64,000 bases of DNA, from NCBI GenBank assembly GCA_009829735.1, contig CM020618.1:13560568-13624567 (forward strand). Reading direction: 5' to 3'. Source of the stretch: Pyropia yezoensis. Lineage: Eukaryota; Rhodophyta; Bangiophyceae; Bangiales; Bangiaceae. The notes under the pieces were generated by a model. It was not told the origin of the DNA and searched no databases. It saw nothing but the letters and a program-made list of their open reading frames with translations. Positions 32,595-42,304 of the stretch are shown here, one piece after another. Each line of letters begins with the position of its first letter. The first letter of the stretch is position 1. A program made the position numbers and the translations under genes.

Positions 32595-34133
32595 ATGACG
32601 CACCCGTCGGGCAACAACTCGCCCCCCGCCACAAATTTTATGCCACTGGCCGATCCCGCCATGCTGTCTGTCGAGCAGATGGGGTTTATTTCCTCTGTCC
32701 GCATGCTTGAGGTGGAGGTGCGCGAGTCCACCCTATCTGGCGAGCAGGTGAAGGCTGCTGTGGCCGACCTGTTTCCGCCCGCGGTCCTCTTTGGGACCGA
32801 CATTGCCACGTTACCGTACGCCCACCGCGAGCTGCGCAAGTGGCTCGATGGGCACGGCGCCAACCTGCAGCAGCACTCATCACATCGAGTTATTATGACG
32901 CTAGCTACGTCACTCTATGTCGACCCGGAGGACCGCGTGGCCGCTAACCAGCTGGCCTCGGACCTCGTCGCAGCTGGGCGTCGCGTGGGCGCGAGTGCGG
33001 TGGCCAGCCAACCTTCGTCGCCTGCCCGCCGAGGCGACGCATCGTCTACTGCTGGTGATCGCACGGCCCATAACATCGCCATGCGCTTTCGGGAAACGTC
33101 GTCAAAGTTCTCTGGCAACCTTGGGGAGGCCTGGATGGAGTATGTAGCGGAGTACCAGCAGGTGGCCCGGGATTACGACCTCAGCCAGGAGCAGCGCTTC
33201 CAGTACATGCACAACATCCTCAGCGGCGACGCCAAGCGGATTTATCTCGATAAGGTGCAGTCTTATGCCTCGTTGTTCAGCCAGGCTGTTGACATGGTGA
33301 GCATCGAGTACAACTCTATTGTGCGCCAGAACCGGGTCAAGAACTACCTAGTGGGCTACCGCATGAGCACGCTGCTGAGCGACGGGGTCACGGAAGCGGC
33401 GGCGCTCGAGCAAACTTACAAGACGATCACCAAGCTCGCGCCGCAGGTGCCCCGCTCCCACCAGGGAGATGGCCACAAGGTTGAGTTTTTGAGGAACGCT
33501 GTGGTCGGTAGCCCGTGGGCGACTGAGCCGCTGAGCCGGATTTCGACGCATGGCCTTACCTTTCAGCAGCTTTATGGAGAGCTCGAGGCCGCGCTGCACC
33601 TGCATAAGGAGGCGCGACTGGCAGTGGCCCACGCGAGCGCATCTGGGCACCGCCCGCCCGCAACCCAAGACGTTCCCGGTATCTTTTTTACTTGCCAGGG
33701 GCGTTACGCTCGCCCCAGTCGCGGCATGGCCGCTGGCCGCGTGAAGCGGACGGCTGCCCCCTCCCGCTCGAGTGGTGCGGACCCGCTGTCAATCATGGGG
33801 TGCTTCAACTGCGATGACGCTGGGCACACTATGAAGGACTGTCCCCGACCGATTGACGCGTCCAAGGCAGCCCAGCGTCGGCTCGAGTACTACGCCAAGA
33901 AGGACTCGGGCAAGGCCTCTGCCGCCACCGTGCTTTTCCAGCTATGCACTCAACTGGACGCCATGCTGATTGGTGAGCGCACCAGTGAGGTAGAGGACGA
34001 GGACGGTGGATCCGGGGGGTGCGATGAGGATGACCGCCAGCTGTTTGACGCTCTGTTGGCGTCGCGCGGCGGCGCCCCCAAGGCAGGCGCGGCGGACACC
34101 GACACTAAGGTGGATTTTGCGGTGGAGGAATGA
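32595..34133 (+). CDS. Gag of copia
   Basis: A 512-aa protein from the ATG at 32595, the particle-forming protein of the element. Residues about 165-300 are a helical gag-like core. A CCHC zinc knuckle (CFNCDDAGHTMKDC) sits at 403-416, followed by a long acidic tail rich in Asp, Glu and Gly. The stop TGA at 34131-34133 overlaps the pol ATG as ATGA. The frame is intact. Many copia elements make gag and pol in one frame, so the separate gag is notable. Confidence 0.9.
   Translation: MTHPSGNNSPPATNFMPLADPAMLSVEQMGFISSVRMLEVEVRESTLSGEQVKAAVADLFPPAVLFGTDIATLPYAHRELRKWLDGHGANLQQHSSHRVIMTLATSLYVDPEDRVAANQLASDLVAAGRRVGASAVASQPSSPARRGDASSTAGDRTAHNIAMRFRETSSKFSGNLGEAWMEYVAEYQQVARDYDLSQEQRFQYMHNILSGDAKRIYLDKVQSYASLFSQAVDMVSIEYNSIVRQNRVKNYLVGYRMSTLLSDGVTEAAALEQTYKTITKLAPQVPRSHQGDGHKVEFLRNAVVGSPWATEPLSRISTHGLTFQQLYGELEAALHLHKEARLAVAHASASGHRPPATQDVPGIFFTCQGRYARPSRGMAAGRVKRTAAPSRSSGADPLSIMGCFNCDDAGHTMKDCPRPIDASKAAQRRLEYYAKKDSGKASAATVLFQLCTQLDAMLIGERTSEVEDEDGGSGGCDEDDRQLFDALLASRGGAPKAGAADTDTKVDFAVEE
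34130..34133 (+). promoter_or_regulatory. ATGA stop-start overlap between copia gag and pol
   Basis: The last base of the final gag codon plus its TGA form ATGA, and the pol frame (-1 relative to gag) begins at exactly this ATG. No slippery heptamer was seen in the last 15 gag codons. Termination-reinitiation is a reasonable model for pol expression, but it is untested. Confidence 0.55.
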
Positions 34134-35185
34134 CTCGTCGCCTTTCCTCCATTCGCAGACGCCGTCGGGGCCGGCCGCCCCGCGCCTCCGTGGAGGCCAA
34201 CGTGTCAGAGTGCCTGCTAGCTGCCGCCGCTGATGCAAACGTGTTTCTTTGCGCATGCCTGGACACTGGGGCGGAGCGGACCGTGATTGGCCGCCGGCAG
34301 GCAGCCGCCTACGCGCACTTTTCTGGCAAGGAGCTGCACCTGGCGGAGCCCAAGAACGCCGCCTTCCGATTCGGTGGCTCGGACTACTCCAGCCTGGGTG
34401 TGTTGTCAATCCGTGTGCCGCTGGCTGGTGACCTGTTTTTACCTATGGACGTGGACGTGGTCGACGTCAGCGTACCGTTCCTGTTTGGCCTCGATGCCCT
34501 GGACGCGAACGAGATGTACGTCAACACCGTGACCAATGAGCTGGTATGCGTCGCCTACAAGTTGTCGGTCCCCGTGACGCGCAAGTACGAGCATGTTTCC
34601 CTCGAGTGGAGTCGTGACACCCTGTACACCATGGTGGAGGCGGATCGACTCCATCGCCACTTTTGTCACCCAGCACCTGAGCGTTTGTTCGCTGTGTTGC
34701 GGCAGGCCAACGATCCACACGCCAACAAGGAGACCCTAAGCCGGCTGGAGGAGGTGACCGCAACCTGTGACACGTGTCAACGGCTGGCCAAGGAGCCGAC
34801 CCGCTTCCGCGTCGCGCTGCCCGCGGAGGACATCGTGTTCAACGGGACCGTCCTGGTCGACCTCATGTGGCTGGAGAGTGAGCCGGTTCTCCATGTGGTG
34901 GACAAAGACACGGGCTTTAACGCGGGTGCCTTTATGCGCGACGGTGAGACGGCCGACGCTGCCTGGAGCCTGTACCTCCGCATCTGGGTGTACCCCTATG
35001 CTAGGCACCCAGACGCGATGCACACGGACCAGGGGCCGCAGCTGACGTCGGCCAAGTGGCGGGCACTGCTGCAAGCCGTGGGCACGAAGCATATTGAGTC
35101 GGGCATCGAGTCGCACAACGCGTTGGGATCTGGCGAGCGCTATCACGCATTTTCGCGGCAGATCTACCGTCGCGTGCGGGCCGAC
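34130..35185 (+). pseudogene. Copia pol, first part: protease and integrase, cut by gypsy-2
   Basis: Begins at the ATG of the ATGA overlap. The Arg-rich start is followed by protease with CLDTGAERT (catalytic Asp at residue 44). A GAG-pre-integrase HHCC zinc region lies at about 179-225. The integrase core has Asp near 243 (VDLMW), Asp near 300 (HTDQGPQ) and Glu near 336 (GERYH). The frame stops making copia sense at 35185, where gypsy-2 starts, and continues in the same frame at 44843. Before that insertion integrase was continuous; now the copia cannot make pol. Confidence 0.93.
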
Positions 35186-35756
35186 TGTGGTATAAAACTC
35201 GATCCTCTCAGATGCGTGTCAATATCCCTCGGGGGAAAGGGACAGGTAACACAGAAAGGGGAACTACGAGAATGGTATGCCTGTTGCCTCACGTGCCTGG
35301 TCGCAGAGCGAACAGATACGCACGGTAGTGCACACGGGGAAGAGGAAAGCAAACGCGCAGTTGTCTTTTTCCTGAGGGCGCGGGCCAAGGGCGCCTCGCT
35401 GTCCCTCTTAACGTGCATCTGGGGGAGCCTCGGCACGTTGGCCAGGTAGCCCCCCCATAACCCCGAGTGGCCCCGACCCGAGTCTAACCTCGTCAGGTCG
35501 GGGGCCACTATCACTACTAATTCTATTCCCACTCACTAATCTCACACTCAAATTCTCTCAAATCAAGTCCCTCACAAGTATGCAAAAACCCATCAGCAAT
35601 CCCTCTTTCACGTGTGGATAGCGTAGTCCACCGCATCCCAGAGCCGGGCACGGGCCACGGCCGCCAACCATCACCACACGGCGGGCGTGTTCTGGCACCT
35701 GGTGCCCTCTGGTTGTAGTCCCGGGTCGGCGCCAAGTCGGGGCCAGGGATGCTACA
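35186..35756 (-). repeat. 3' LTR of gypsy-2
   Basis: On the minus strand it begins TGTAGCATCC and ends TACCACA. It includes a strong hairpin at about 35467-35507 (AGTGGCCCCGACC...GGTCGGGGGCCACT). A plus-strand TATA box lies at its outer edge. Confidence 0.97.
35191..35197 (+). promoter_or_regulatory. TATA box on the antisense strand of the gypsy-2 LTR
   Basis: TATAAAA begins five bases inside the LTR, on the strand opposite to gag-pol. Transcription from it would run rightward through the LTR into the antisense ORF at 35749. The same word at 44270-44276 in the other LTR would face copia pol. The sense promoter on the minus strand was not identified. Confidence 0.4.
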
Positions 35757-38058
35757 TTGCTCCCTCCCTAGTCCGGCACGTCCTCGGGCCGAACCAGGTG
35801 CCACCGTGCACAGCCTCGAGCACGTCCACACCGGTGCCGAGGTCGAGCGTCTTCACCCTGGTCACGATCACCTGCTCCGGTTCTCTGCCCCCCTTCTCTC
35901 CTTCACCTTGGTCCTCGCGTTCCCCCGGAGTCTGGACATCATGTCCAGTTCCGAGATCCACGCTGGGCCCGTGGTTCCGGCGGCGAGTGTTGCGGAGGAG
36001 AACTCGGGTAGTCGCGCCCCTCTCCTGCCTCCGGTTCCTCGGGTGTCGATGTCGGCGCCGGTCGCCACGGCGGGGACGGATCGGGTTCCCCCGGCTTCTG
36101 TGGTGCACCCGGTCGAGACCCCCCCGGTGGGTCTCCCGGAGATGCTTCTTGGGCAGGACCCTCTGGCGGGCCGGCGCTACTCCACGGTGGTCGGCAACGC
36201 CGGCGCGGCCCAGTGCCAGCAGGATTGCTTGGACCTCTGGCGCAAGGAACTCCAGCGCGGGGTCCTGACCGAGATGGATAAGGCTCGTCTTCACACGGCG
36301 GACCAGATGCGCCTGGCACAAGACCGCTCCCAGAGCTTCTCGGGTTCCTCTTGGGTTGCTCGTCTGGAGGATCTCCCTTTCGCGCTGGTGCTGGATCTAC
36401 CCTTGACCGAGCGTCGCGTGTCCGCGTCCGTTCTCCGGTGGCCGGAGGAGGAAGGGTACGTCCACCGGGCGCTCAAGGTCTGGGACGAGGCGCTCAAGGG
36501 GTCGGGGAGCCTGAACTGCGACCCCCGTCCGAGCATGGTCGCTCTGGAGCCGCCTTTCCTGACCCGGAAGTACTCCAAGTTGTCACCGGCACGGGAGCAA
36601 GGCGAGCGACGCGGCCGTCAGCGTGACTTCCTCGTGAGCTGCAACCATCAGGAGTTCTGGAAGCTGGATAAGGCTAACCGGGCGGCGTACTACCCCAAGG
36701 TCATCCCGCAGCAGCAGGAAGTCGAGATCCCGGTCGAGTTTGCTCCTTCCAGCATCCCCTTCACCTGGTACATCTTGGACGCCTTGACTCAGGCGTCGAT
36801 CAAGATCTTCTTCCACTCGATCCCGTACATGATGTACACGTCCGAGATGACAGTCTTGGCGGCCAACCACTGGCTTCACGAGGTCTTGGTGTCCAACCGG
36901 CTTCGGCTTCTCCCTGACCTCCTGATGGTCTGGATTGTCGACAAGTTGACCGTCGACTTCCTGTGCAGCCAGGACGAAGAGTACAAGGGGCTCTTCCAGG
37001 CGATGATTGACTTCCGGCGTCTGGTGCCGGTGCATGACCGGAACTTCTTGAACGCGATTGCCGACCAGAACCGCCCGCGTCGGGATGGCTTCGGTTGGGC
37101 GGAGGTGGTCTACCAGTCTTCTCCGGCCAAGGTGCAGCTGGCGACGCCGCTTCCGGCGTGGCCGCAGCTAGGTAGCTTTCCTGCCCCGGCCGCCCTTGAT
37201 CTTCTGCCAGTTGGGCCGCCTGTGCAAGAGTCGGGATGGGCCGCGGCGGTCGGTCGGGCGTCTGCGGCGGCTCCGCTTCCTCCTGTTGCACCTGTCGCCC
37301 CGGTGGCCTCGCCTGAACCGTCGCCGGCGCGTTCACGCCCTGTTCCGGCTGTGACGGTACTTCAAGCTCCTCCGGCACCGCGCCTGTCTGCGGCGAGTCT
37401 GGGGGTGACCGTGCGGTCGCCTACCACTCCGGCCGCTCCGCCTCGGACGCCTTCTTCCAACGCCGGCGGCGCTGTGCCTCCGCTGGAGTTGGGTACTCCG
37501 GTTTCGGGGGCCGTTGTGGACCGTCCGGTGGTGTCATCCTCGGGGCGGTTTGAGATTCCGGCGCCGACTCTGCGCCTTACCCGCTTCCGGGTGCCTGACT
37601 GGTACCTGATCCAAGGTGGTCCGACATGCGACCAGTACGACGTCGGTATGATTGAAGACCAGCTGGGTCGTCTTCCGGTGCAGGTTGAGGGCGTCGGGTC
37701 TTCCCTGGTGCTGGGCACTTACGCCAGCGTCTTGAACAACGTGGTTGACCGGGTGTTTGCTTGCGCGGACAGCGGCCAGATGTCGAACAGCCCGGTGGTT
37801 GGCGAACTTCTGGCGACCTTGACGCGGCATGGCTTGGCCCAGCAGTGGTCAGAAACCTTCACTGGCTTCCAGGGGCGCCGACGGGCATATCTGGATGAGC
37901 GGGAGCCCCCGGCAACTACCGGTACTACTCCGATGGCGTCACACCGGGATGGACCGCGTCCACCGCACTACGTCATCCCGTCTTCCTCCGGTTCCCGTCG
38001 TGCCGCGGAGGCAGCGCTGGAGGACACTCCCGCGGCTCAGCGTCCGCGCCGGGAGTAG
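35749..38058 (+). CDS. Antisense accessory ORF of gypsy-2, unknown function
   Basis: A 769-codon frame from the ATG at 35749 (last 8 bases of the LTR), or 705 aa from the ATG at 35941; the second start looks more natural because composition becomes protein-like there. Numbering from 35941: 1-75 Pro/Ser/Val rich; about 80-130 helical and charged; about 225-400 a core with many Trp, Phe, Tyr, His and Leu residues; about 410-540 a Pro/Ala linker; about 545-640 a second compact region; then a basic tail ending QRPRRE. It opposes pol and ends 145 bp before the chromodomain stop, tail to tail. The mixed composition and length argue against a chance frame. No domain is recognised. Antisense ORFs at this place are known in some plant gypsy elements such as Grande; relation to those is unknown. 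It could also be a captured host gene. Confidence 0.75.
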   Translation: MLHCSLPSPARPRAEPGATVHSLEHVHTGAEVERLHPGHDHLLRFSAPLLSFTLVLAFPRSLDIMSSSEIHAGPVVPAASVAEENSGSRAPLLPPVPRVSMSAPVATAGTDRVPPASVVHPVETPPVGLPEMLLGQDPLAGRRYSTVVGNAGAAQCQQDCLDLWRKELQRGVLTEMDKARLHTADQMRLAQDRSQSFSGSSWVARLEDLPFALVLDLPLTERRVSASVLRWPEEEGYVHRALKVWDEALKGSGSLNCDPRPSMVALEPPFLTRKYSKLSPAREQGERRGRQRDFLVSCNHQEFWKLDKANRAAYYPKVIPQQQEVEIPVEFAPSSIPFTWYILDALTQASIKIFFHSIPYMMYTSEMTVLAANHWLHEVLVSNRLRLLPDLLMVWIVDKLTVDFLCSQDEEYKGLFQAMIDFRRLVPVHDRNFLNAIADQNRPRRDGFGWAEVVYQSSPAKVQLATPLPAWPQLGSFPAPAALDLLPVGPPVQESGWAAAVGRASAAAPLPPVAPVAPVASPEPSPARSRPVPAVTVLQAPPAPRLSAASLGVTVRSPTTPAAPPRTPSSNAGGAVPPLELGTPVSGAVVDRPVVSSSGRFEIPAPTLRLTRFRVPDWYLIQGGPTCDQYDVGMIEDQLGRLPVQVEGVGSSLVLGTYASVLNNVVDRVFACADSGQMSNSPVVGELLATLTRHGLAQQWSETFTGFQGRRRAYLDEREPPATTGTTPMASHRDGPRPPHYVIPSSSGSRRAAEAALEDTPAAQRPRRE
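35757..35769 (-). promoter_or_regulatory. Polypurine tract of gypsy-2
   Basis: On the minus strand AGGGAGGGAGCAA directly precedes the 3' LTR. It is interrupted by one C, so slightly imperfect. Confidence 0.6.
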
Positions 38059-38203
38059 TAGTTGGAGGCAAGGAGGGTGAGGGTCTTGGGAGAAGCGAGG
38101 AGGGAAGAGGCGGAGAGAAGGGTTGCCCGAGCGGGTGCTTGTTTTCCTTGATTGTTCCATGCTTGTATTGCGTGTTCTTCTTGATATACCCGTTCCCTTC
38201 TTC

Positions 38204-38803
38204 TCAATCCTCTTGTTCCGCATCCGTTGCGGATGAACTCGGCTCGTCCCGAGGGTCTTGGTTGGCCCCATCCTCTTGGTCCTCCTCCGAGTCCGACTCC
38301 AGAATCTTGCCGGTTCTGGCCACTGGAGTGCCCTCTATCCCGTTCCGTCGCGTGTAGGCACAGACATCCGCGATGGGTAGCCGGTTTGAGGGTTCCCAGG
38401 TATCATCTGCCGGGTTAAAACCGAACCAGCGTACTCGCAGGTACAGGCGTCCGTCTCTCCAGGCATGGTCCACAAACTTGACGTAGACATATTCCCGACC
38501 TTCTTCTTGGGATAGCCAGGGTACTGCGGCCCGCTTGCGCCGGGTCAAGTCCCGTTGGCTTGGCGGTGGAGCTCGGGTGACATGGTCGCTGCTCACGCGG
38601 TACGGGGAGCCATCCACGTCTAGAAGAAAGGTCCAACCGTCCGTATTCAGGATCTCATAAGGTCCATCCGTCTTCGAGTCCAGCTTCCCCCGGGTCTTGC
38701 TATGGTTGTCCACAAAAACCCAGTCGCCACCACCCAGTTCCTTGTTCTTTTCCCGAACGCCCTTGTCATAGCCCCGCTTGTATCGCTCCTGGGTCTTCGA
38801 GAT
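38204..38803 (-). pseudogene. C-terminal part of gypsy-2 pol with chromodomain, after an in-frame stop
   Basis: It is in the same frame as the pol upstream, separated only by TGA at 38804-38806. It starts with the integrase C-terminal beta-barrel region (WVFVDN, then GPYEIL), then a chromodomain (YLRVRWFGFN, then DDTWEPSNRL) and an acidic tail, ending at TGA 38204-38206. The chromodomain would guide integration to particular chromatin. Whether it is made by readthrough or lost is not known. Confidence 0.85.
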
Positions 38804-41800
38804 TCACTCCTTGACTCTTGGGAGCAGGAGCTTCAGTTGTTCCAGGAACTCATCCTTTGCCTTGGGACCTGATTTCAGTGCAGGCTGGAGACCATCTGGT
38901 ATTCTTTCCAGGGAGAAGTTGGTCAGCCGCCTTGGGGTGACAAAGTCGAGTGGAGCGACCCCCGTTGTCCGGTGAACTCGGGAGTTGTAGGCTAGAGTGA
39001 GGACAGCCAGGAGCTCGTCCCAGTCTTCTTGGTGCTCCTCCACGTAGTGCCGTAGCATGTCTACTAGGGTCCGGTTGAATCGTTCCACCTGGCCGTTCGT
39101 TTGAGGGTGGTACGTCGTAGTGTACAAGTTCTTGATGCCCATCAGGTCACAGACTCCTTCGAAGACCAGGGATGCAAACTGGGGACCGTTGTCGGTTAAG
39201 ACGGAGTCTGGAGGGCCATAGGCAGCTATCCAGTACTCGCAGAAAGCTGACGTGACATCCAGAGCCGTGATGGTCCTCAGCGGGATTGCTCGAGTGAACT
39301 TGGAGAACCGGTCACATATGATGAGCAGGTATATGTTGCCACTGGAGGTTTCAGGTAGGGGCCCCAGGATGTCCATGCTTAAGCTTGCAAAGGGCTCCGC
39401 CGCAGGGAATAGGCGTAGCTTAGAAGTCTTCTTCCTCTGGGACAACCGGTTCCTTGCACAAGAAACACAAGCCTCCAGGTACTTATGGACGTCACTGGCC
39501 ATGGTTTCCCAGTAATAGTGTCGTCTCATGGAAGCATACATCCGATTGATACCAGGATGTCCGGCCTGGGGAGACGAGTGCTCCAGGCGTAGGATGTCAG
39601 CTCGTAGGCCCCGGGGTACGTAGACTTGAGTGGCCCCATCGAAGGGTGACACCCGTACTAGGAGTCCGTCCGTAGACTCGGAGAAACGACTGTTCCGGTT
39701 CAGGTCCATTTGGTGGCGAAGCTCCAAGCATTGAGGATCCGTCAGTTGTGCCTCCAGCATCCGGTGAATAGTCACCGGTTGATGAGCTTCAGGTGTCTCA
39801 TACAGGGGAGCGTGCCAGCCACGTCCGACATTCGGGAGGATGAAGCAAGGTATTTCCTCCGGGATAGGACCGGTATCGGCTGCAGGAGTCTCCAGCCGGG
39901 ACATGGTGTCGGCGCAGTGGTGCTCCCTCCCTGCTCTGGTGCACACCTTGTACTTGAACTCCGAAAGGCGTAGGCGCCACCGGGCGACCCTTCCTTGACT
40001 GCTGTCCATACATAGCAGCCACCTTAGGCTGGCGTGGTCCGTCCGGATGAGGAACTCTTGTCCTTCAAGATATGGCCGTAACAGGAAGCAAGCCCAGACG
40101 ACTGCCAAGCACTCGCGCTCGGTCGTGGAATAGTTCTTCTCAGCTGGAGTCAAGACGCGACTGTAGTAGCCTATCGGGAGAAAGTGCCCATCAGGTTGCT
40201 GCTGGAGTAGTGAGCACCCCACCTGGACGCCACAGGCATCCGTCTCCAGAACAAATTGGCCCTCCCGCTTGGGTAACGCCAGTACTGGAGTGGTGGTCAG
40301 GCGCTTCTTGAGCTCTTCGAAGGCCGCGGTCTGCCTCTCGTCGAACACCGGGAGTTGTGCGGGAAGCTTCTTGCTGGTCAGCTTGGTCAGTGGCCGGGCA
40401 ATCAGAGCATAGTCCCGCACGAACCGGCGATAGACGTTGCACATACCCAGGAAGCTCTTGAGTTCCGTCTGGGTTTTGGGTTGCCGTGCATGCCGGAGGG
40501 CCTTGATGTTCTTCTCATTGACTCGGAGCTCCCCCGGACTCAGCACATGCCCCAGATACTCCACCTCAGTCTCAAACAGGTGGCACTTCTCGGCCTTGAG
40601 GGTAACTCCAGCCTTGGCCAGGAGGGCCAGGACCTCCCGAAGGTGCTCCAGGTGTTCCGCTGGGGTCTTGGAGAAAACGATAATGTCGTCCAGGTAGACC
40701 AAACATGTTCTCCACCTTAGCCCGGACAGGATGATGTCGATGGCTCTTTGGAAGGTGGCTGGAGCATTGGTGAGACCAAAAGGAAGACGCTTGCACCGGA
40801 ATAGTCCCAGGTGGCACGTGAAGGTGGTCTTGTCCTTGTCCTCGTCAGCCAGAGGGATCTGCCAGTAACCGGCATTACAATCCAGCGTCGAGAAGAGGGT
40901 GGCATCACCAAGAAAGTCGAGGCAATCATCCATCCGGGGTATCGGGTATACGTCCTTGACTGTCATCTCGTTCAGGCGCCGGTAGTCAACGCAGAAACGG
41001 AAGTGACCGCCGGTTTTCGGGACGACTACCACCGGGAAAGCCCACTCGCAATCAGACGGCTCGATAACATCCATCTTGAGCATCTTGTTAACCTGCTTCT
41101 CAATCTCATCCCGGCGATGAGGTCCAGCCCGATATGGTTGCATGTGCACTGGCTTAGCTTCCGGCTTGAGTTGAATCCGGTGTAGAGTGGCGTCCATCTT
41201 GCCCAGCTCTCCCGACCACAGGTGCCGATATTCCTGGAGAAGCTTCTCCAGTGCCTCCTTCAAGTCGGGAGGGACATTTTCTTGCTTGACCTTCGGTGTC
41301 CCGGGTGGTGCTTGTTCGGGTTTCGGAGTAGCGCTGCCAGTCTGCTCTTGTTTCGGAGGTACGTCTAAGGCCGTCAAGTTGGATGCCAGTTCTTGTTGCA
41401 GGTTCAGGAGGTCTTCCTTGCTCATAGCACGGGCGGATCCCCGGTAAGGCTCTGCTGTACCAACTCGGGTGCCCTTGGCGAGGGTTATTGGCGTCCGGCT
41501 CACGTTGACGATTAGCACCGAGAACGGGGTGTGCCTTTCTACCTTCTTGTGATGTCCGTGGGCCAAGTATAACCGGTGTTTCGCCAGAAATTCCTTACGT
41601 CCGTAGATCAGGCATTGACCTGCAATCCGGGTCGTTACTTGAACCTTGGTCTCCGAGCGAGGAGGTAGGAGCACCGGTTTGAAGAGAGTCAAGGTAGAGG
41701 GTGGGATGCGTTCCCTCTTGCTCTTGGCTACACGAACCTTGGCGTCCAGATGCTCCAATACCGGTGACAAAAACCCATGGTTGAACTGGACCTTCCCTTC

Positions 41801-42297
41801 TCCGGGTAGGATGCTCTTGACATGCTGCTTCTGGAAGTCCCAGCCTAGGATGAGGGGGACTGATAGGGTCTTGACTACTAGAAAGGGAAAAAACATTGGT
41901 TCATTGTTGACATAGATGGCGACAGGAAGACGGCCAAGCGGTCGTAGGGTTTGACCCGAAGCGTCGACGATATGGGTCCGGGTAGGCGCTCTCCAGGCAT
42001 GTCGACGCCAGCCCGGAGGTAACAGGTTCTCAGTGATGACGCTCGGTCCGGCTCCCGTGTCAACCACCGGCGTAACAGCTTGGGGGAGACTATCCCCCAC
42101 ACGCATACGAGCATTAATCTTGAGGTTTTCTTTACGCAGGACGAGCAATGTCCCCTTGAACAAACAGGGTGTCCAGGCGGCTACCGGTTGAGCGGGTAAC
42201 TGCCGTCCTTTCTCCCGGTACGCAAGGGGAGAACGGGTAGAAGTACCCTGCCGTTGGAGATTCGGGAAGACGCTTGGGGAGAGCGCCTGCCCTACTC
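38804..42297 (-). CDS. Pol polyprotein of gypsy-2 (protease, RT, RNase H, integrase)
   Basis: Open from the frameshift site at 42298 to TGA 38804-38806; no ATG is needed because it is reached by -1 frameshift from gag. Counting from 42163: protease VVDTGAG with Asp at 35; reverse transcriptase with YLDD near residue 487; RNase H with ETDACG near 640; integrase with an HHCC zinc region; and a DDE core (MDILGP, LTDNGPQ, GQVERFN). All catalytic motifs are intact. The polyprotein would continue into the chromodomain at 38204-38803 but for one stop. It overlaps no gene; the antisense ORF ends 145 bp beyond the chromodomain. Confidence 0.94.
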
Positions 42298-42304
42298 GTT
42301 TCCC
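42268..42304 (-). promoter_or_regulatory. Programmed -1 ribosomal frameshift signal, gag to pol
   Basis: On the minus strand the gag codons GGA and AAC, preceded by G, form the slippery heptamer G-GGA-AAC (42304-42298), immediately followed by GAG and the gag stop TAG. After a 9-base spacer, AGGCGCT (42288-42282) and AGCGTCT (42274-42268) can pair over seven bases around a 7-base loop. Pol is in the -1 frame and open through this point. Heptamer, spacer and stem all match known retroviral-type signals. Confidence 0.85.
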
